This document shows, piece after piece, positions 35,859 to 47,649 of a DNA stretch of 64,000 bases. The translations under genes were made by a program, and so were the position numbers. The notes under the pieces are model-generated. The model worked only from the letters and a program-made list of their open reading frames with translations. It was not told the DNA's origin and did not search any database. Position 1 is the first letter of the stretch. Every line of letters begins with the position of its first letter. The stretch is taken from assembly GCF_000213655.1 (NCBI RefSeq), contig NC_015554.1, positions 1,860,001-1,924,000 of the forward strand, given 5' to 3'. This stretch comes from Alteromonas naphthalenivorans (GTDB lineage: Bacteria; Pseudomonadota; Gammaproteobacteria; Enterobacterales; Alteromonadaceae).

Positions 35859-35901
35859 TCGCTTATTACGAAACGGTCCATTACCTAAGAGGATATAAAA
35901 T

Positions 35902-37071
35902 ATGATAGACATAAATGTGTTCCAGAAAACGATGATAGCAAGTGTTGTGTGTTTAGGTTTAGCGGCTTGTGGATCAAGTAGCGATTCAAGTGCGCCGATT
36001 ATACCAAGCCCACAACCTGAGCCAACCGCTGATTATCAGGACATGTTACAAGCGGCAGTAAATTCTGGTGTGCCTGGGATAGTTATGGCAATTGAAAGCC
36101 CTGAAATAAATTTTATTGGGGCTGCAGGGGTTGCCGATATTGACACCCAAGCACCTATGCAAACGTATCATCAAATGCCAACAGGCAGTTCAGGCAAAAA
36201 AGCCACCGCCTTATTAGTTGCTATGCTGCACGAAGAAGGTGTACTTAATATGGATAATTCAATATCAACATGGTTGCCCACAACTATTTTGTCTCGTATT
36301 GAAAATAGCGAGAGCATGACCCTTCGTCAGTTATTGAACCACACTGCTGGTGTTTGGGATTACTTAGATAACGGTAGTTCAGAGGAATGGTTTGAAGCTA
36401 TTATTAACGATCCTACATCAGTTAAAACCGATATTTTTGCTTTGCAGTTTGCACTTGATCGACCAGCGTACTTTGCTCCCGGTGACGCGTTTAATTATTC
36501 TAATACCGGCTATTTATTAGCGGGGTTAATTCTTGATAAGGTACTAGGAACGCACCACCACACCGCCATGCGCGAGCGTTTATTTATAGGCTTGGGCATG
36601 AACAATACCTACTACAATGGCCTTGAAAAAGACATGGGTAGCATTATTTCAGGGTACACAGAATTTGATGGTGAAATTGAAAACACTAAGTTCATTTACG
36701 AAAACATTGGTGTAGCCGATGCGCCATTAGTGTCTACAGTAGAAGATATGTCTTTATTATTGCGTGCCATCGTTGGTGAAAACTCAACCCTAGATACCGC
36801 AATAACTGAACACCTGTTTGCCAGTAACCGTCTTGTACAGGTTAACAATGAAACGCAATACGGCCTTGGGATATTCTATCAAAACATCAATGGTAAAGAC
36901 GTATATCACCATGGCGGCGGCGACCCTGGTTTTATTACCGAAAACTATTATGTGGCAGACAGTGACCTTACGTTAACCGTATTTTTTAACTGCAGTGGCT
37001 ACGAAGCTTGCCAAGTTCCCGCGGCAAACTTTACGAATAGTGTACTTGAAACTATTTTCGAGGATCGCTAG
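35902..37071 (+). CDS. Beta-lactamase/PBP4-like serine hydrolase lipoprotein
   Basis: A 389-residue class C beta-lactamase-like protein. The signal peptide ends in a lipobox (LAAC, Cys23). Catalytic motifs: S96-S-G-K99 (SxxK), Y199-S-N201 (YxN) and HHGGGDPGF (HxG). The family includes D-alanyl-D-alanine carboxypeptidases, esterases and beta-lactamases; antibiotic hydrolysis should not be assumed. Ends 115 bp before tRNA-Ser copy 3. Its AAGAGG ribosome binding site is good. Confidence 0.88.
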   Translation: MIDINVFQKTMIASVVCLGLAACGSSSDSSAPIIPSPQPEPTADYQDMLQAAVNSGVPGIVMAIESPEINFIGAAGVADIDTQAPMQTYHQMPTGSSGKKATALLVAMLHEEGVLNMDNSISTWLPTTILSRIENSESMTLRQLLNHTAGVWDYLDNGSSEEWFEAIINDPTSVKTDIFALQFALDRPAYFAPGDAFNYSNTGYLLAGLILDKVLGTHHHTAMRERLFIGLGMNNTYYNGLEKDMGSIISGYTEFDGEIENTKFIYENIGVADAPLVSTVEDMSLLLRAIVGENSTLDTAITEHLFASNRLVQVNNETQYGLGIFYQNINGKDVYHHGGGDPGFITENYYVADSDLTLTVFFNCSGYEACQVPAANFTNSVLETIFEDR

Positions 37072-37150
37072 AAAGACATGTATGATAGGTTGTTGAACAA
37101 CACATGAGGGTTCTCACTCTTATTGGCCAACCGCCTTTCTTTTACCCATA

Positions 37151-37177
37151 AAAAAACCCGCAACAGTGTGCGGGTTT
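37151..37177 (-). terminator. Terminator of tRNA-Ser copy 3
   Basis: Same CCCGCACACTGTTGCGGG hairpin and T run (minus strand) as copy 1. It may also serve the incoming plus-strand hydrolase gene. Confidence 0.88.
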
Positions 37178-37185
37178 TCAGAACT

Positions 37186-37277
37186 TGGCGGAGAGGGAGG
37201 GATTCGAACCCCCGGAAGGTTTGACCCTTCGCCTGATTTCAAGTCAGGTGCATTAAACCGAGCTCTGCCACCTCTCC
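37186..37277 (-). tRNA. serT: tRNA-Ser (TGA), copy 3
   Basis: Identical to copies 1 and 2, same orientation, 12,443 bp from copy 2. Its downstream terminator and upstream promoter are closest to copy 1 (shared GCTGCGTATCTTAATGATA on the plus strand). Confidence 0.97.
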
Positions 37278-37288
37278 AAGTGCTGCGT

Positions 37289-37316
37289 ATCTTAATGATA
37301 TTTTTATGACTGTAAA
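37289..37316 (-). promoter_or_regulatory. Promoter of tRNA-Ser copy 3
   Basis: TTTACA (-35), 16 bp, TAAGAT (-10) on the minus strand, identical in elements and spacing to copy 1. Confidence 0.6.
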
Positions 37317-37514
37317 GTAAAAATTAAAAAAAATAAGTTAAGTGATGGCATTTCAAACAATTAGTGCGCTAATTGCGCGGTTGACACGTAATTCATACTT
37401 ACTAACACTATTTTCATTTGAAACTACTTGAAAATGGGAACTAAAACCCATACAACATACACTAATAGTTAGTTTACCGTTTTGGTTAAAGACAAAGTCC
37501 TTTTGGAGGAAACA

Positions 37515-38180
37515 ATGGATCAACGTTCGATGTATTCAAGTGCATCTCAACCATCAGTGTTGCAAACGAACAAGGTTTTGCGCAACACCTATATGCTGCT
37601 TGCGATGACACTAGCGTTCAGTGCGGTTTGTGCTGGTGTTGCCATGGCTGTAGGTATTTCTCCTATGATGTCACTAGGCATGACCATTGGTGCATTCATT
37701 ACTTTATTTGTTGTACAAAAGAAAGCTGAATCAGCTTCAGGTATTTATTGGGTATTTTTGTTCACCGGTTTAATGGGTGCTTCATTAGGTTACACGCTTA
37801 ACTTCTATTTAGGTGTAGCAGGCCCAGGCTTAATTATGGAAGCGTTAGGTGCTACAGCGTTAGTCTTCTTCGCTCTTTCTGGTTATGCACTTACTACCAA
37901 AAAAGATTTCTCGTTTATGGGCGGCTTCTTGGTTGTAGGTTTAGTTGTTGTGATTGTAGCGGCCATTGCGAATATGTTTTTCGCAGTACCTGCGGTAAGC
38001 TTGGCAATTAGCGCAGCTATCGTATTTATTATGTCTGGTTTCATCTTGTTTGATACAAGCCGTATCATCAACGGTGGTGAGACAAACTACATCCGCGCAA
38101 CGGTTTCTTTGTACTTGAACATTTATAACTTGTTCACGTCTATGCTTCACCTTCTAGGTGCATTTGGCGGCGACGACTAA
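37515..38180 (+). CDS. yccA: Bax inhibitor-1/YccA family membrane protein
   Basis: A 221-residue protein with seven hydrophobic segments. It resembles YccA, a modulator of the FtsH membrane protease: VLRNTYMLLAMTLAFSAV at the start and ISAAIVFIMSGFILFDTSRIINGGETNYIRATVSLYLNIYNLF at the end, which is the signature region. The start follows TGGAGG; an ATG-like frame from 37482 is not needed. Linkage to the tusDCB genes is usual in gammaproteobacteria. Confidence 0.92.
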   Translation: MDQRSMYSSASQPSVLQTNKVLRNTYMLLAMTLAFSAVCAGVAMAVGISPMMSLGMTIGAFITLFVVQKKAESASGIYWVFLFTGLMGASLGYTLNFYLGVAGPGLIMEALGATALVFFALSGYALTTKKDFSFMGGFLVVGLVVVIVAAIANMFFAVPAVSLAISAAIVFIMSGFILFDTSRIINGGETNYIRATVSLYLNIYNLFTSMLHLLGAFGGDD

Positions 38181-38203
38181 GTTCAACGCAAACGTTAAAG
38201 AAG

Positions 38204-38227
38204 ACACCCCGTAACTGGGGTGTTTTT
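38204..38227 (+). terminator. Terminator after yccA
   Basis: ACACCCC, loop GTAACT, GGGGTGT, then five T. A strong hairpin 23 bp after the stop. Confidence 0.9.
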
Positions 38228-38306
38228 GTTTCTACGGCGCAGTTTTTACAACTAGAATAAACCTTAGATTTATCACTAAATTAATCATCAAGCATATTGT
38301 AGAGTC

Positions 38307-38696
38307 ATGGCACACTATTCAATTTTAGTAACAAGCTCCCCTTATGAAGGTCAACATGCACAGCGTGCGGTTTCCTTTATCAATAGTGCTATTGCACAGG
38401 GGCATACTGTTAATAACGTCTTCTTCTATGGCCAAGGTGTGCATCATGCTAATGGCTTCATGGTAGAAGTCGGCGATGAATTTTATCCACTGGCTGCGTG
38501 GCAAGCGCTTAAAAACGATCATAACGTTACCCTACTCCTTTGTATTACTGCCGCAGTTAAACGTGGAATTGTTGGTGAGCAGGAAGCTGCTAGCGCCGGG
38601 GTATCAGGTGCTAATCTGGCAGAGGGTTTTGAACAGGCTGGTTTAGGTGAATTTTTTACCGCGCTTCACGACTGCGATAAGGTGGTACAATTTTAA
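38307..38696 (+). CDS. tusD: tRNA 2-thiouridine relay protein TusD
   Basis: A 129-residue DsrE-like protein. With TusB and TusC it forms the heterohexamer that accepts sulfur from TusA and passes it to TusE for s2U34 synthesis by MnmA. Motifs FYGQGVHHAN and VTLLLCITAAVKRGI carry the conserved active cysteine region. Its stop overlaps the tusC ATG by one base. Confidence 0.94.
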   Translation: MAHYSILVTSSPYEGQHAQRAVSFINSAIAQGHTVNNVFFYGQGVHHANGFMVEVGDEFYPLAAWQALKNDHNVTLLLCITAAVKRGIVGEQEAASAGVSGANLAEGFEQAGLGEFFTALHDCDKVVQF

Positions 38697-39058
38697 TGGC
38701 TACTTTACTGATTCGATTTACGCAAACCCCTTATCAATCTAGCACCAGCCAAGATGGGCTGGACTTTGCACTCGCTGCCACCAACTATGGCCATGAGATC
38801 ATTGTGCTGTTCGAACAACAAGGTGTATTGCAGCTAACTAAAACTGAATCTGTTCGCGGAACAAAAAACCACAGTAAACGGTTAGGCTCCCTGCCCTTTT
38901 TCGATATTGAAGAATGTTACGTTTGCGAAGAAAGTTTAAAGCAGTCGCCTCTAGCTAACCAAAAACATGAGTTAATAGCGCAACTAGATGCTTCACTGTT
39001 ATCAATTGATGAAAAGCTAGCACTGTGCGCGCGCGTAGACCATGTGGTGACCTTCTAA
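38696..39058 (+). CDS. tusC: tRNA 2-thiouridine relay protein TusC
   Basis: A 120-residue DsrF-like subunit of the TusBCD complex: TPYQSSTSQDGLDFALAATN at the start and ending in ARVDHVVTF. Translationally coupled on both sides, with one-base overlaps to tusD and tusB. The normal partner of TusD. Confidence 0.93.
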   Translation: MATLLIRFTQTPYQSSTSQDGLDFALAATNYGHEIIVLFEQQGVLQLTKTESVRGTKNHSKRLGSLPFFDIEECYVCEESLKQSPLANQKHELIAQLDASLLSIDEKLALCARVDHVVTF

Positions 39059-39441
39059 TGCTCTTTATTGTAAAATTTTACCCGCTAAGTGCTGTAGCGG
39101 TTAAAACCCTTCAACAGGCGTTTATAAGTACTGATTCTGCCAACGCAGTTGTGCTAGTAGACGACGGTGTGTATTACGCCCACCAGACTGATACCCAACA
39201 GACTGGTCTCGGTCTGTTAAGCGGTTTAGCGAACACAATAAATGCCGGTGAAGCTATGCACAGTGCAACAAGCCTATTTGCCCTACAAGATGATATGGCG
39301 CTGCGTGGGCTATTCCATAAAGCGAGTCAAGCGCTTAGCCATGAAGCAAGTAGCGAAGACAATACGGAATCTGTCACACCAATATCGATGGATAAATTTG
39401 TAGCACTGACTGATACTTTTTATCCAGCTGTGCTCTTATAG
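39058..39441 (+). CDS. tusB: tRNA 2-thiouridine relay protein TusB
   Basis: A 127-residue DsrH-like subunit starting [11 protein letters not shown], at the ATG that overlaps the tusC stop; a frame reaching back to 39025 is inside tusC. DsrH proteins are the least conserved of the three and this one has a variable C-terminal third with [13 protein letters not shown]. Completes the TusBCD set. Confidence 0.88.
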   Translation: MLFIVKFYPLSAVAVKTLQQAFISTDSANAVVLVDDGVYYAHQTDTQQTGLGLLSGLANTINAGEAMHSATSLFALQDDMALRGLFHKASQALSHEASSEDNTESVTPISMDKFVALTDTFYPAVLL

Positions 39442-39496
39442 CTGCGCTAATAGAAGCACTTACAAAACCTTATGCGTCAATTACAGAGCGTTATTA

Positions 39497-39844
39497 ATGA
39501 CCCAAGAACAGTTTCATTTTGAATTTAACGGCACTACCATCCCTACTGACAAGGCAGGCTATCTGCTTGATCACACCTTGTGGAATGAAGACATGGTGCC
39601 AACGCTAGCAGCAAACGAAAACATTACGCTTAGTGAGCCTCATTGGGAAGTTATTCGTTTTGTCCGCAACTTTTATGAAGAGTTTGAAACTAGCCCTGCT
39701 ATTCGTGCGCTAGTGAAAGCGATGGCAGCTAAATATGGGCCAGAAAAAGGTAATAGCCGTTATTTACAACGTTTGTTCCCTAAAGGGCCAGCCAAACAAG
39801 CCACCAAACTTGCTGGGTTACCGAAGCCTGCAAAGTGCTTATAA
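39497..39844 (+). CDS. tusE: Sulfur relay protein TusE (DsrC family)
   Basis: A 115-residue DsrC-like protein, the last carrier before MnmA in tRNA thiolation. It contains [39 protein letters not shown] and the C-terminal penultimate cysteine (AKCL), the mobile-arm Cys that carries persulfide. It follows tusB by 55 bp in the same direction. Confidence 0.95.
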   Translation: MTQEQFHFEFNGTTIPTDKAGYLLDHTLWNEDMVPTLAANENITLSEPHWEVIRFVRNFYEEFETSPAIRALVKAMAAKYGPEKGNSRYLQRLFPKGPAKQATKLAGLPKPAKCL

Positions 39845-39916
39845 AAAGTGCTTGTAAAAGCGGTTTACGCTAGCGCAAACGCTTAGGCACTTATTAAGGT
39901 TAACGAGGAGCAACAC

Positions 39917-40735
39917 ATGGATCTTATCTTCTTCGATTTAGACGGGACGCTGTTAAATAGCGAATCACAAATTTCAAACTATACCCGTGAGACCTTAGCC
40001 CTGCTGAAACAGAACGGCATTGCTTATACAGTGGCGACGGGCAGAACCATGCTGTCCGCTAACAGTATTATTGCAGAAGATAACTTTCTGCTGCCCCATA
40101 TTTATAATAACGGTGTGGCTATATGGGACCCAACAGCCAATGCATTAACCCTCGAAAACCTAGTCAATACTAATGAGCTTGAATTCATTATTCATCTTGC
40201 GCATCAAAATGATATCACCCCTTTTGTTAACGTTATTGATGGCACATCTCATGTTGTTTATCACCCCACGGCAAAACACCCAATAGAACAAAATTTACTA
40301 GACAAATATTTTAAAAAGACGAACGCAATACTTCGCCCGATAAGCCAACTTTCCCTTTCCGCTAAAATAACCAACATCAGTATGATTGGCGACAATACAA
40401 CGGTTAGAAATATGTGGAAAACCATTAACGACGTTGAAAACCTTATTGCGTATTCAGGGCCCGCAATAGAGGGAAATTCTTTTAGTTGGATGGATATTCA
40501 CCACCGTGCAGCAAGTAAAGGTAGTGCGGTCATGAATTTGAAACAACAACTGGGTGCTACCAATGTTATTTGTTTTGGCGACAGCGACAACGATTTAAGC
40601 ATGTTTGAATTGGCTAATGAATGTTATGCCCCCGACAACGCTAAGACTGTTATCAAAAACGCAGCCAGTGAAGTGATTGGACACCATAATGAAGACGGTG
40701 TAGCGCGCTTTCTCAGGCAGCGATTCTCACTTTAA
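39917..40735 (+). CDS. Cof-type HAD-IIB sugar-phosphate phosphatase
   Basis: A 272-residue haloacid dehalogenase hydrolase: DLDGTLLNSESQI (nucleophile Asp8), VATGR motif and CFGDSDNDLSMF in the C-terminal region. The cap insertion between them is of the Cof type. Substrates are usually sugar phosphates or nucleotides; none can be assigned. AGGAGC precedes the ATG. Confidence 0.85.
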   Translation: MDLIFFDLDGTLLNSESQISNYTRETLALLKQNGIAYTVATGRTMLSANSIIAEDNFLLPHIYNNGVAIWDPTANALTLENLVNTNELEFIIHLAHQNDITPFVNVIDGTSHVVYHPTAKHPIEQNLLDKYFKKTNAILRPISQLSLSAKITNISMIGDNTTVRNMWKTINDVENLIAYSGPAIEGNSFSWMDIHHRAASKGSAVMNLKQQLGATNVICFGDSDNDLSMFELANECYAPDNAKTVIKNAASEVIGHHNEDGVARFLRQRFSL

Positions 40736-40808
40736 TTAACAAGTACTACACGGTAATTCTAATGCACGAAGCCATTTGCCTTTAGCTATTTATATCCCAC
40801 ATACAAAT

Positions 40809-40841
40809 AAGCTCGCAGATAGAACATCTACGAGCTTATAA
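40809..40841. terminator. Hairpin between convergent HAD and serS genes
   Basis: ATAAGCTCG-c-AGAT, 5-base loop, ATCT-a-CGAGCTTAT: a 13-pair inverted repeat with one mismatch. It probably terminates transcription from both sides, though the T tract is short. Confidence 0.55.
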
Positions 40842-40917
40842 ATAGTCATTAAATATGAAATGTAAGTTGTGGCTCTAGACCTTAAAGGCTATACCTCAAA
40901 GCGCATGCCTTAAAGGC

Positions 40918-42216
<1,299 letters not shown>

Positions 42217-42220
42217 CTAC

Positions 42221-42613
42221 TTATCCTTTCATGAGTTCAATAGCCAGCCAACCTGCTGATAAGCAAGCGCCAACGTTAAGAAATATGTTAGCAATGGCTT
42301 TTAACCACAGCTCGTTTTCTAATAATGTGAGCGTTTCCACAGAGAATGTTGAAAATGTAGTAAACGCGCCCAACAACCCTACCCCAATTAATGCACGAAA
42401 GGGAGAGTCGGTTAATTCGTTGCGCTCAATAAAGCCGTATAGCGTAACTAAAGCAAATGAGCCTACAACGTTCACCGCTAGTGTACCAAAGGGCATATTT
42501 TTTCCAAACCAAGAATCTATGGTTGTGGTACAAAAATAACGCAAGCAAGCGCCAATTGCTCCGCCTGCTGCAATATAGCAGTATAAAATAACGCCTTGGG
42601 GCACAATATTCAC
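42221..42613 (-). CDS. crcB: Fluoride ion channel CrcB (Fluc)
   Basis: A 130-residue four-helix membrane protein that dimerises to export fluoride. The hallmark [15 protein letters not shown] and the N-terminal [11 protein letters not shown] are present. Its ATG overlaps the rarA TGA by four bases and serS starts 10 bp after its stop, so it is translationally coupled within the operon. Confidence 0.95.
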   Translation of the reverse strand: MNIVPQGVILYCYIAAGGAIGACLRYFCTTTIDSWFGKNMPFGTLAVNVVGSFALVTLYGFIERNELTDSPFRALIGVGLLGAFTTFSTFSVETLTLLENELWLKAIANIFLNVGACLSAGWLAIELMKG

Positions 42614-43944
42614 CGTTTCTGATTATTTTGCGCGCTGCGCGCAGCTAAGTTAAGTTGATCTAAATAGTCACGTTTTGCTTTAAGCGCTTTCTCTAACCCG
42701 CGTTCGTTAGGCTCGTATAAACGAGTGCCTACAATGCTATCGGGCAAGTAAACCTCTCCTGCGGCAAAAGCATTAGGTTCGTTATGGGCATACCGATAGC
42801 CGTCGCCATGGCCTAAGTCTTTCATTAAGTCAGTTGGCGCATTACGTAAATGCATGGGAACCGGTGCATCTGAAGTTTTTCGAGCTAATGCTTTAGCCTG
42901 GCTAAATGCCATATAAACAGCATTACTCTTTGCCGCTAAGGCACAATAAACAGCAGCTTGCGCTATTGCACGTTCACCTTCAGCAGGCCCTACGCGATGA
43001 AAGGTATCCCAGGCGTTTATGCTTAACTGCATGGCTCTAGGGTCGGCATTGCCTATATCTTCCGAAGCAATGGCCAATAATCGCCTAGCGACATACAGCG
43101 CGTCACCACCACCGTCTAATATACGAGCGTACCAATATAATGCAGCATCAGGGTCTGAACCCCGTACCGACTTATGAAACGCCGATATTAAGTCATAAAA
43201 TGTATCACCTTTATTGTCGTAGCTGGCAATTTTTTCGCCTACGGCTTGTTCAATATCGGCAATAGAAATAACACTGTTCTCGGTAAAGTCGGCTGCTAGC
43301 TCTAAATACGTAAGTAACCTTCGACCATCGCCGCCGCACAACCCTAATAAGGCGTTACTGGCATCTTCCTCAATGCTTAATTGGCGTGAACCTAGCCCTT
43401 TCTCTTCGTCGGTTAGCGCGCGTTGCATTAATTCAGCAAGCGCCTCTTGTTCTAACGCTTTAAGTACGTAAACCCGAACACGAGAAAGCAATGCATTATT
43501 TAATTCAAATGAGGGGTTTTCAGTGGTGGCACCAATAAAAGTGACGGTGCCAGATTCTACGAAGGGTAAAAACGCATCTTGCTGGCTTTTGTTGAACCTA
43601 TGTACTTCGTCCACAAACAGCAAGGTACGTTGGTTATAGCGAGAGTTTTCTTTTGCGGCATCCATTGCAGCACGAATATCTTTAACACCAGAAGTTACCG
43701 CTGAAATGCGAATAACCGAAGCATTGGTATAGGTGGCAATAAGCTCGGCTAACGTCGTTTTACCCGTACCTGGCGGGCCCCATAAAATCATAGAATGGCA
43801 ATGGCCTGCTTCTAGCATTTTACGTAATGGTTTGTTGGTGCCTAATAGATGCGACTGGCCAGCATATTCATCTATGGTAACTGGCCGCATTTTAGCTGCT
43901 AGTGGCGCGAAAGGCTCAAGCGGTTCTTTGTTATCGTTAATCAT
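42610..43944 (-). CDS. rarA: Replication-associated recombination protein A (RarA/MgsA)
   Basis: A 444-residue AAA+ clamp-loader-like ATPase acting at stalled replication forks. Walker A is GPPGTGKTT, Walker B is [14 protein letters not shown], the sensor is [12 protein letters not shown], and the C-terminal tetramerisation domain includes [20 protein letters not shown]. Located between lolA (10 bp upstream) and crcB, as in many gammaproteobacteria. Confidence 0.96.
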   Translation of the reverse strand: MINDNKEPLEPFAPLAAKMRPVTIDEYAGQSHLLGTNKPLRKMLEAGHCHSMILWGPPGTGKTTLAELIATYTNASVIRISAVTSGVKDIRAAMDAAKENSRYNQRTLLFVDEVHRFNKSQQDAFLPFVESGTVTFIGATTENPSFELNNALLSRVRVYVLKALEQEALAELMQRALTDEEKGLGSRQLSIEEDASNALLGLCGGDGRRLLTYLELAADFTENSVISIADIEQAVGEKIASYDNKGDTFYDLISAFHKSVRGSDPDAALYWYARILDGGGDALYVARRLLAIASEDIGNADPRAMQLSINAWDTFHRVGPAEGERAIAQAAVYCALAAKSNAVYMAFSQAKALARKTSDAPVPMHLRNAPTDLMKDLGHGDGYRYAHNEPNAFAAGEVYLPDSIVGTRLYEPNERGLEKALKAKRDYLDQLNLAARSAQNNQKR

Positions 43945-43954
43945 CTATTCTTGG

Positions 43955-44710
43955 CTATCGCTGATCATCAATAATATAGCTTTGCGGCACGTCTACAGAG
44001 AATAGGTTATCTTTAGCAGTATCAATAGCAAAATCTAAGTCTTGGTTGCTAAACACTAACGCACTGGTTTGGTCTTGTGCATCAAGCATATCAAGTGTCG
44101 ACAGAATACCGTCGCTGTTGAACCCTAATGTCAGTGACTTTATTTGGCCATCTGTCGATTTAGGCACAATTTGGTATTGCTCTAACGTTGAACTGGCCTT
44201 CGCGTCATCAAGCTTACTGATCACAAAGCTATTCCAAGTTTCATCGTCGTTAGCCGTTAATAAAACAATAGGATTGTCTTTAATCGCTTGGTCTTGCGAA
44301 ATAATAGTCACCTGTTCAACAAAGGTATCGATATTCCATACCGCTTCACCATCGGCAATCAGCAAGGTTTCATCAGGAAAGGTGGTTTCCCAGCGAAGTT
44401 TATTGGGGCGCATCATGGTTAGGGTACCTTGGGCTTCATGCACAATATTACCTTGGGCATCCGTTACCGTTTGGTTAAAAGCAGCTTGGTATTGTTGTAA
44501 TCCATGTAGGCGTTTTTTTAAGAGTACATTTGCATCATCGGCTTTTGAAATTTGTCCAGCACTGTGAGAGGTAAATTCAGGCTTTGTAGCAGCTTCAACC
44601 ACCACTTCGGCCCCACCACTGACATCATTAATTGCCTCTACTGGCATTGCAGATAAGCTTAACGGCGCCGTTAGCGCCATTGCCATCATAATAGGTACTA
44701 CTTTGTTCAT
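43955..44710 (-). CDS. lolA: Outer-membrane lipoprotein carrier LolA
   Basis: A 251-residue periplasmic chaperone that ferries lipoproteins from LolCDE to LolB. It has a signal peptide (MNKVVPIMMAMALTAPLSLS then AMP), and a LolA fold with LQQYQAAFNQTVTDAQG, GTLTMMRPNKLRWET and DLLFS-like C-terminal strands. A Ser/Val/Ala-rich spacer of about 30 residues follows the signal peptide. It starts 5 bp after ftsK. Confidence 0.93.
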   Translation of the reverse strand: MNKVVPIMMAMALTAPLSLSAMPVEAINDVSGGAEVVVEAATKPEFTSHSAGQISKADDANVLLKKRLHGLQQYQAAFNQTVTDAQGNIVHEAQGTLTMMRPNKLRWETTFPDETLLIADGEAVWNIDTFVEQVTIISQDQAIKDNPIVLLTANDDETWNSFVISKLDDAKASSTLEQYQIVPKSTDGQIKSLTLGFNSDGILSTLDMLDAQDQTSALVFSNQDLDFAIDTAKDNLFSVDVPQSYIIDDQR

Positions 44711-44715
44711 TCTTT

Positions 44716-47409
44716 TTAATCCTTAGGCGCTGGCGGAGCTAATACTTCGCGGTTACCGTTGTGACCCTGTGCACTTACGACGCCACTAGATTCCATTTGT
44801 TCCACTAATCGCGCGGCGCGATTGTAACCAATTCTGAATTTGCGTTGCACACTAGAGACACTTGCCCTTCTTGTTTCGGTAACAAAGGCGACGGCTTCAT
44901 CATAAAATGCATCAAATTCTTGATCTTCACCTTCGGCTTGTTCACCGGGTAAAAGTACCTCGGCGGACGCTTCGCCATTTAATATCTCATCAATATATTT
45001 AGGTGCACCACGACGCTTCCAATCTGCTACAACAGCATGAACTTCATGGTCGTCTACAAATGCGCCGTGCACACGCGTAGGTACTGGGCTACCTGGTGGC
45101 AAGTACAACATATCACCCATACCTAGCAGTGCTTCAGCACCTTGCTGGTCTAAAATAGTTCGTGAATCAATTTTACTGGAAACTTGGAATGCAATACGCG
45201 TTGGAATATTCGCTTTAATCAGGCCGGTAATAACATCTACCGAAGGTCGCTGCGTAGCCAAAACTAAATGAATACCAGCTGCTCGGGCTTTTTGCGCAAT
45301 ACGAGCAATAAGCTCTTCCACCTTTTTGCCTACAATCATCATCATGTCGGCGAATTCATCAACCACAACCACAATAGCAGGCAGCTTTTCTAAATCAGGC
45401 GCATGGGGCTCCATGCTTTCTTCACTCTTCCACAACGGATCTTGAATAGGCGTACCAGCGGCAATCGCTTCTTCCACTTTTGCGTTGTAGCCTTTTAGGT
45501 TTCTTACCCCTAAGGCACTCATTAAGCGATAACGACGCTCCATCTCGCCTACACACCAACGAAGGGCGTTGGCCGCTTCTTTCATGTCGGTTACCACTTC
45601 GGCAAGCAGATGCGGAATGCCTTCATATACCGATAGTTCAAGCATTTTCGGGTCTATCATGATCATACGTACATCTTCTGGCGTGCTCTTATACAGCAAG
45701 CTTAAGATCATAACGTTAACCCCAACCGATTTACCTGACCCCGTTGTACCTGCCACCAACAAATGAGGCATTTTTGCCAAATCTACTATGACAGGCTTAC
45801 CGGAAATATCCGCACCTAACACCATGGTAAGCGGTGAACTATTGCGCTGGAATGCATCACCGCCAATCACTTCACTTAAACGCACCATTTCACGCTTTTT
45901 GTTTGGAAGCTCAAGGCCTATAACAGATTTACCCGGAATAACTTCCACTACTCGCACCGATATGGCAGACATAGCGCGTGCCAAATCTTTAGATAACCCC
46001 GTAATTTTGCTTACCTTCACACCAGGTGCTAAATCTAGCTCGAAACGCGTAATAACAGGACCGGGATAAACACCCACTACCGTGGCTTCAATATTAAAGT
46101 CAGCCAGTTTCTCTTCAACTAGCCTTGAAATACCGTCTATCTCTTCCTGAGTGAGAGGATTTTCGTGTTTATCTGCACGCTCAAGCAAGTCGAACGAAGG
46201 CATAGCCGTAATAGGCTCGCTCCCCTCCCCTTCATGACGAGTAATGGATTTTGCTCCCATCGCCACTGGTGTAAAGGGTTGATGTACTGGCTTAGGCGCT
46301 GGCTGTGGTGCTGATTCAGGAGCAGGCGCAGGCGCAGGCTGCGCGTCTAATGGCTCTGCATTAACAGGCTCAGCAGTGTGTTGTGCCTCAGTCGCTTGCG
46401 CTTCATCTAACGTATCGGTTTGCGATATATCGAAGGTTGGCTCAATCATTTCATCAGACTGCGACTGAGTATCTTGACGATTAACTGCAGCCTCGTCATT
46501 ACTAGAAGGCTTGGCTTCTTTCACTTTGTTGCGCACTGCTTCACGCATACCAGATAAAGAAAAACTCGACTTAGGTTTGCTTTCACTATCAGTATTATCA
46601 GGCGTGTGGCGCTGTGTTTCAAAAGGCGGAACATCGTCATCATCAAATACATCATCAGGAACACCAAATGAAGGCTCACTACGCTCTGCCTGAGGTGGCG
46701 GCGTATAGACAGGTTCAGGTGTTTCTGCGGGCTCGGCACGCATGCTGGTTATGTCTAATTCATCATTTTCAGACTTTGCACTACGAGAAGGAAGCGCAAG
46801 CCTTGGCATATCGAGCGCAAGTGCCTGTTGGGGTAAAGAGACACATTTGCGCCCAAACCAAAGTGTCATTTCACCAAGTCTGTCCACAATACTTAACCAG
46901 CTAATACCCGTGAGTAAAGTAAAGCCTGTACAGAAAAAACACAAAAGCAATAAAATAGTGCCTGCGGTATTAAAGTACGGCACAAGGGCTGAACTAATAA
47001 CATCGCCAACAAAGCCGCCGGCAGAAAAGTTGTATATGTCGTCAAAATTTATACTGGCAATTCCCGTGGCACCCAGTGCCATCAATAAACCACCAATAAT
47101 TCGTAAACCAATTGTGAGGTAATCGAACTCTTCTAAGGCTTTTATGTGCTGGAATAAGAACCAACCTAAAAAGGCGGCTCCAAAAGGCAGTAGGTAAGCT
47201 AAAAAGCCAAAAGAGAAAAGTAATAAATCGGCACTCCACGCGCCGGTAGACCCTACCCAGTTATGTACGTCTAATTGCAAGCCGGCTTGGCTCCAGCCAG
47301 GGTCACCCGGATGAAAAGATACTAATGCCAGCAATAAGAAAAAGGCGAAGACACAGGCTATAATCATGCCGGCTTCCCAAATTCGCTGAATCCCTGTTAA
47401 TTGCGTCAT
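44716..47409 (-). CDS. ftsK: DNA translocase FtsK
   Basis: An 897-residue septal DNA pump. Four N-terminal membrane helices (to about residue 175) anchor it at the divisome. A Pro/Ala/Glu/Ser-rich linker (about 210-390, with [20 protein letters not shown]) is much shorter than in E. coli. The RecA-like motor has Walker A GTTGSGKS near residue 550 and [11 protein letters not shown]. The C-terminal winged-helix gamma domain ([20 protein letters not shown]) reads KOPS and activates XerCD. Followed by lolA. Confidence 0.97.
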   Translation of the reverse strand: MTQLTGIQRIWEAGMIIACVFAFFLLLALVSFHPGDPGWSQAGLQLDVHNWVGSTGAWSADLLLFSFGFLAYLLPFGAAFLGWFLFQHIKALEEFDYLTIGLRIIGGLLMALGATGIASINFDDIYNFSAGGFVGDVISSALVPYFNTAGTILLLLCFFCTGFTLLTGISWLSIVDRLGEMTLWFGRKCVSLPQQALALDMPRLALPSRSAKSENDELDITSMRAEPAETPEPVYTPPPQAERSEPSFGVPDDVFDDDDVPPFETQRHTPDNTDSESKPKSSFSLSGMREAVRNKVKEAKPSSNDEAAVNRQDTQSQSDEMIEPTFDISQTDTLDEAQATEAQHTAEPVNAEPLDAQPAPAPAPESAPQPAPKPVHQPFTPVAMGAKSITRHEGEGSEPITAMPSFDLLERADKHENPLTQEEIDGISRLVEEKLADFNIEATVVGVYPGPVITRFELDLAPGVKVSKITGLSKDLARAMSAISVRVVEVIPGKSVIGLELPNKKREMVRLSEVIGGDAFQRNSSPLTMVLGADISGKPVIVDLAKMPHLLVAGTTGSGKSVGVNVMILSLLYKSTPEDVRMIMIDPKMLELSVYEGIPHLLAEVVTDMKEAANALRWCVGEMERRYRLMSALGVRNLKGYNAKVEEAIAAGTPIQDPLWKSEESMEPHAPDLEKLPAIVVVVDEFADMMMIVGKKVEELIARIAQKARAAGIHLVLATQRPSVDVITGLIKANIPTRIAFQVSSKIDSRTILDQQGAEALLGMGDMLYLPPGSPVPTRVHGAFVDDHEVHAVVADWKRRGAPKYIDEILNGEASAEVLLPGEQAEGEDQEFDAFYDEAVAFVTETRRASVSSVQRKFRIGYNRAARLVEQMESSGVVSAQGHNGNREVLAPPAPKD

Positions 47410-47649
47410 AACCCTAAGTCACTTATTAAACTAAATTGATGTTTCGATGTTGTGATAATTCTATCGATAAAGAAGAATACAAATGCAGTGCCAATATTAT
47501 CGTAATGTTTTCAATAAGTAATTTATTAATAAGGTGTATTACAAATCGGTTTACGTACACCCACTATTGCGAGTCAAATTTACACTAACAATAACCACTG
47601 TGTTTTTGCACAGCCTATCACAAATGCCCATAATTGAGCCATGCTTTCA

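Noticed and set aside
24457-37316. Classical integrase-driven genomic island or prophage
   Set aside because: No integrase, recombinase, transposase or phage gene is present, and the repeats are complete tRNA units rather than short att sites.
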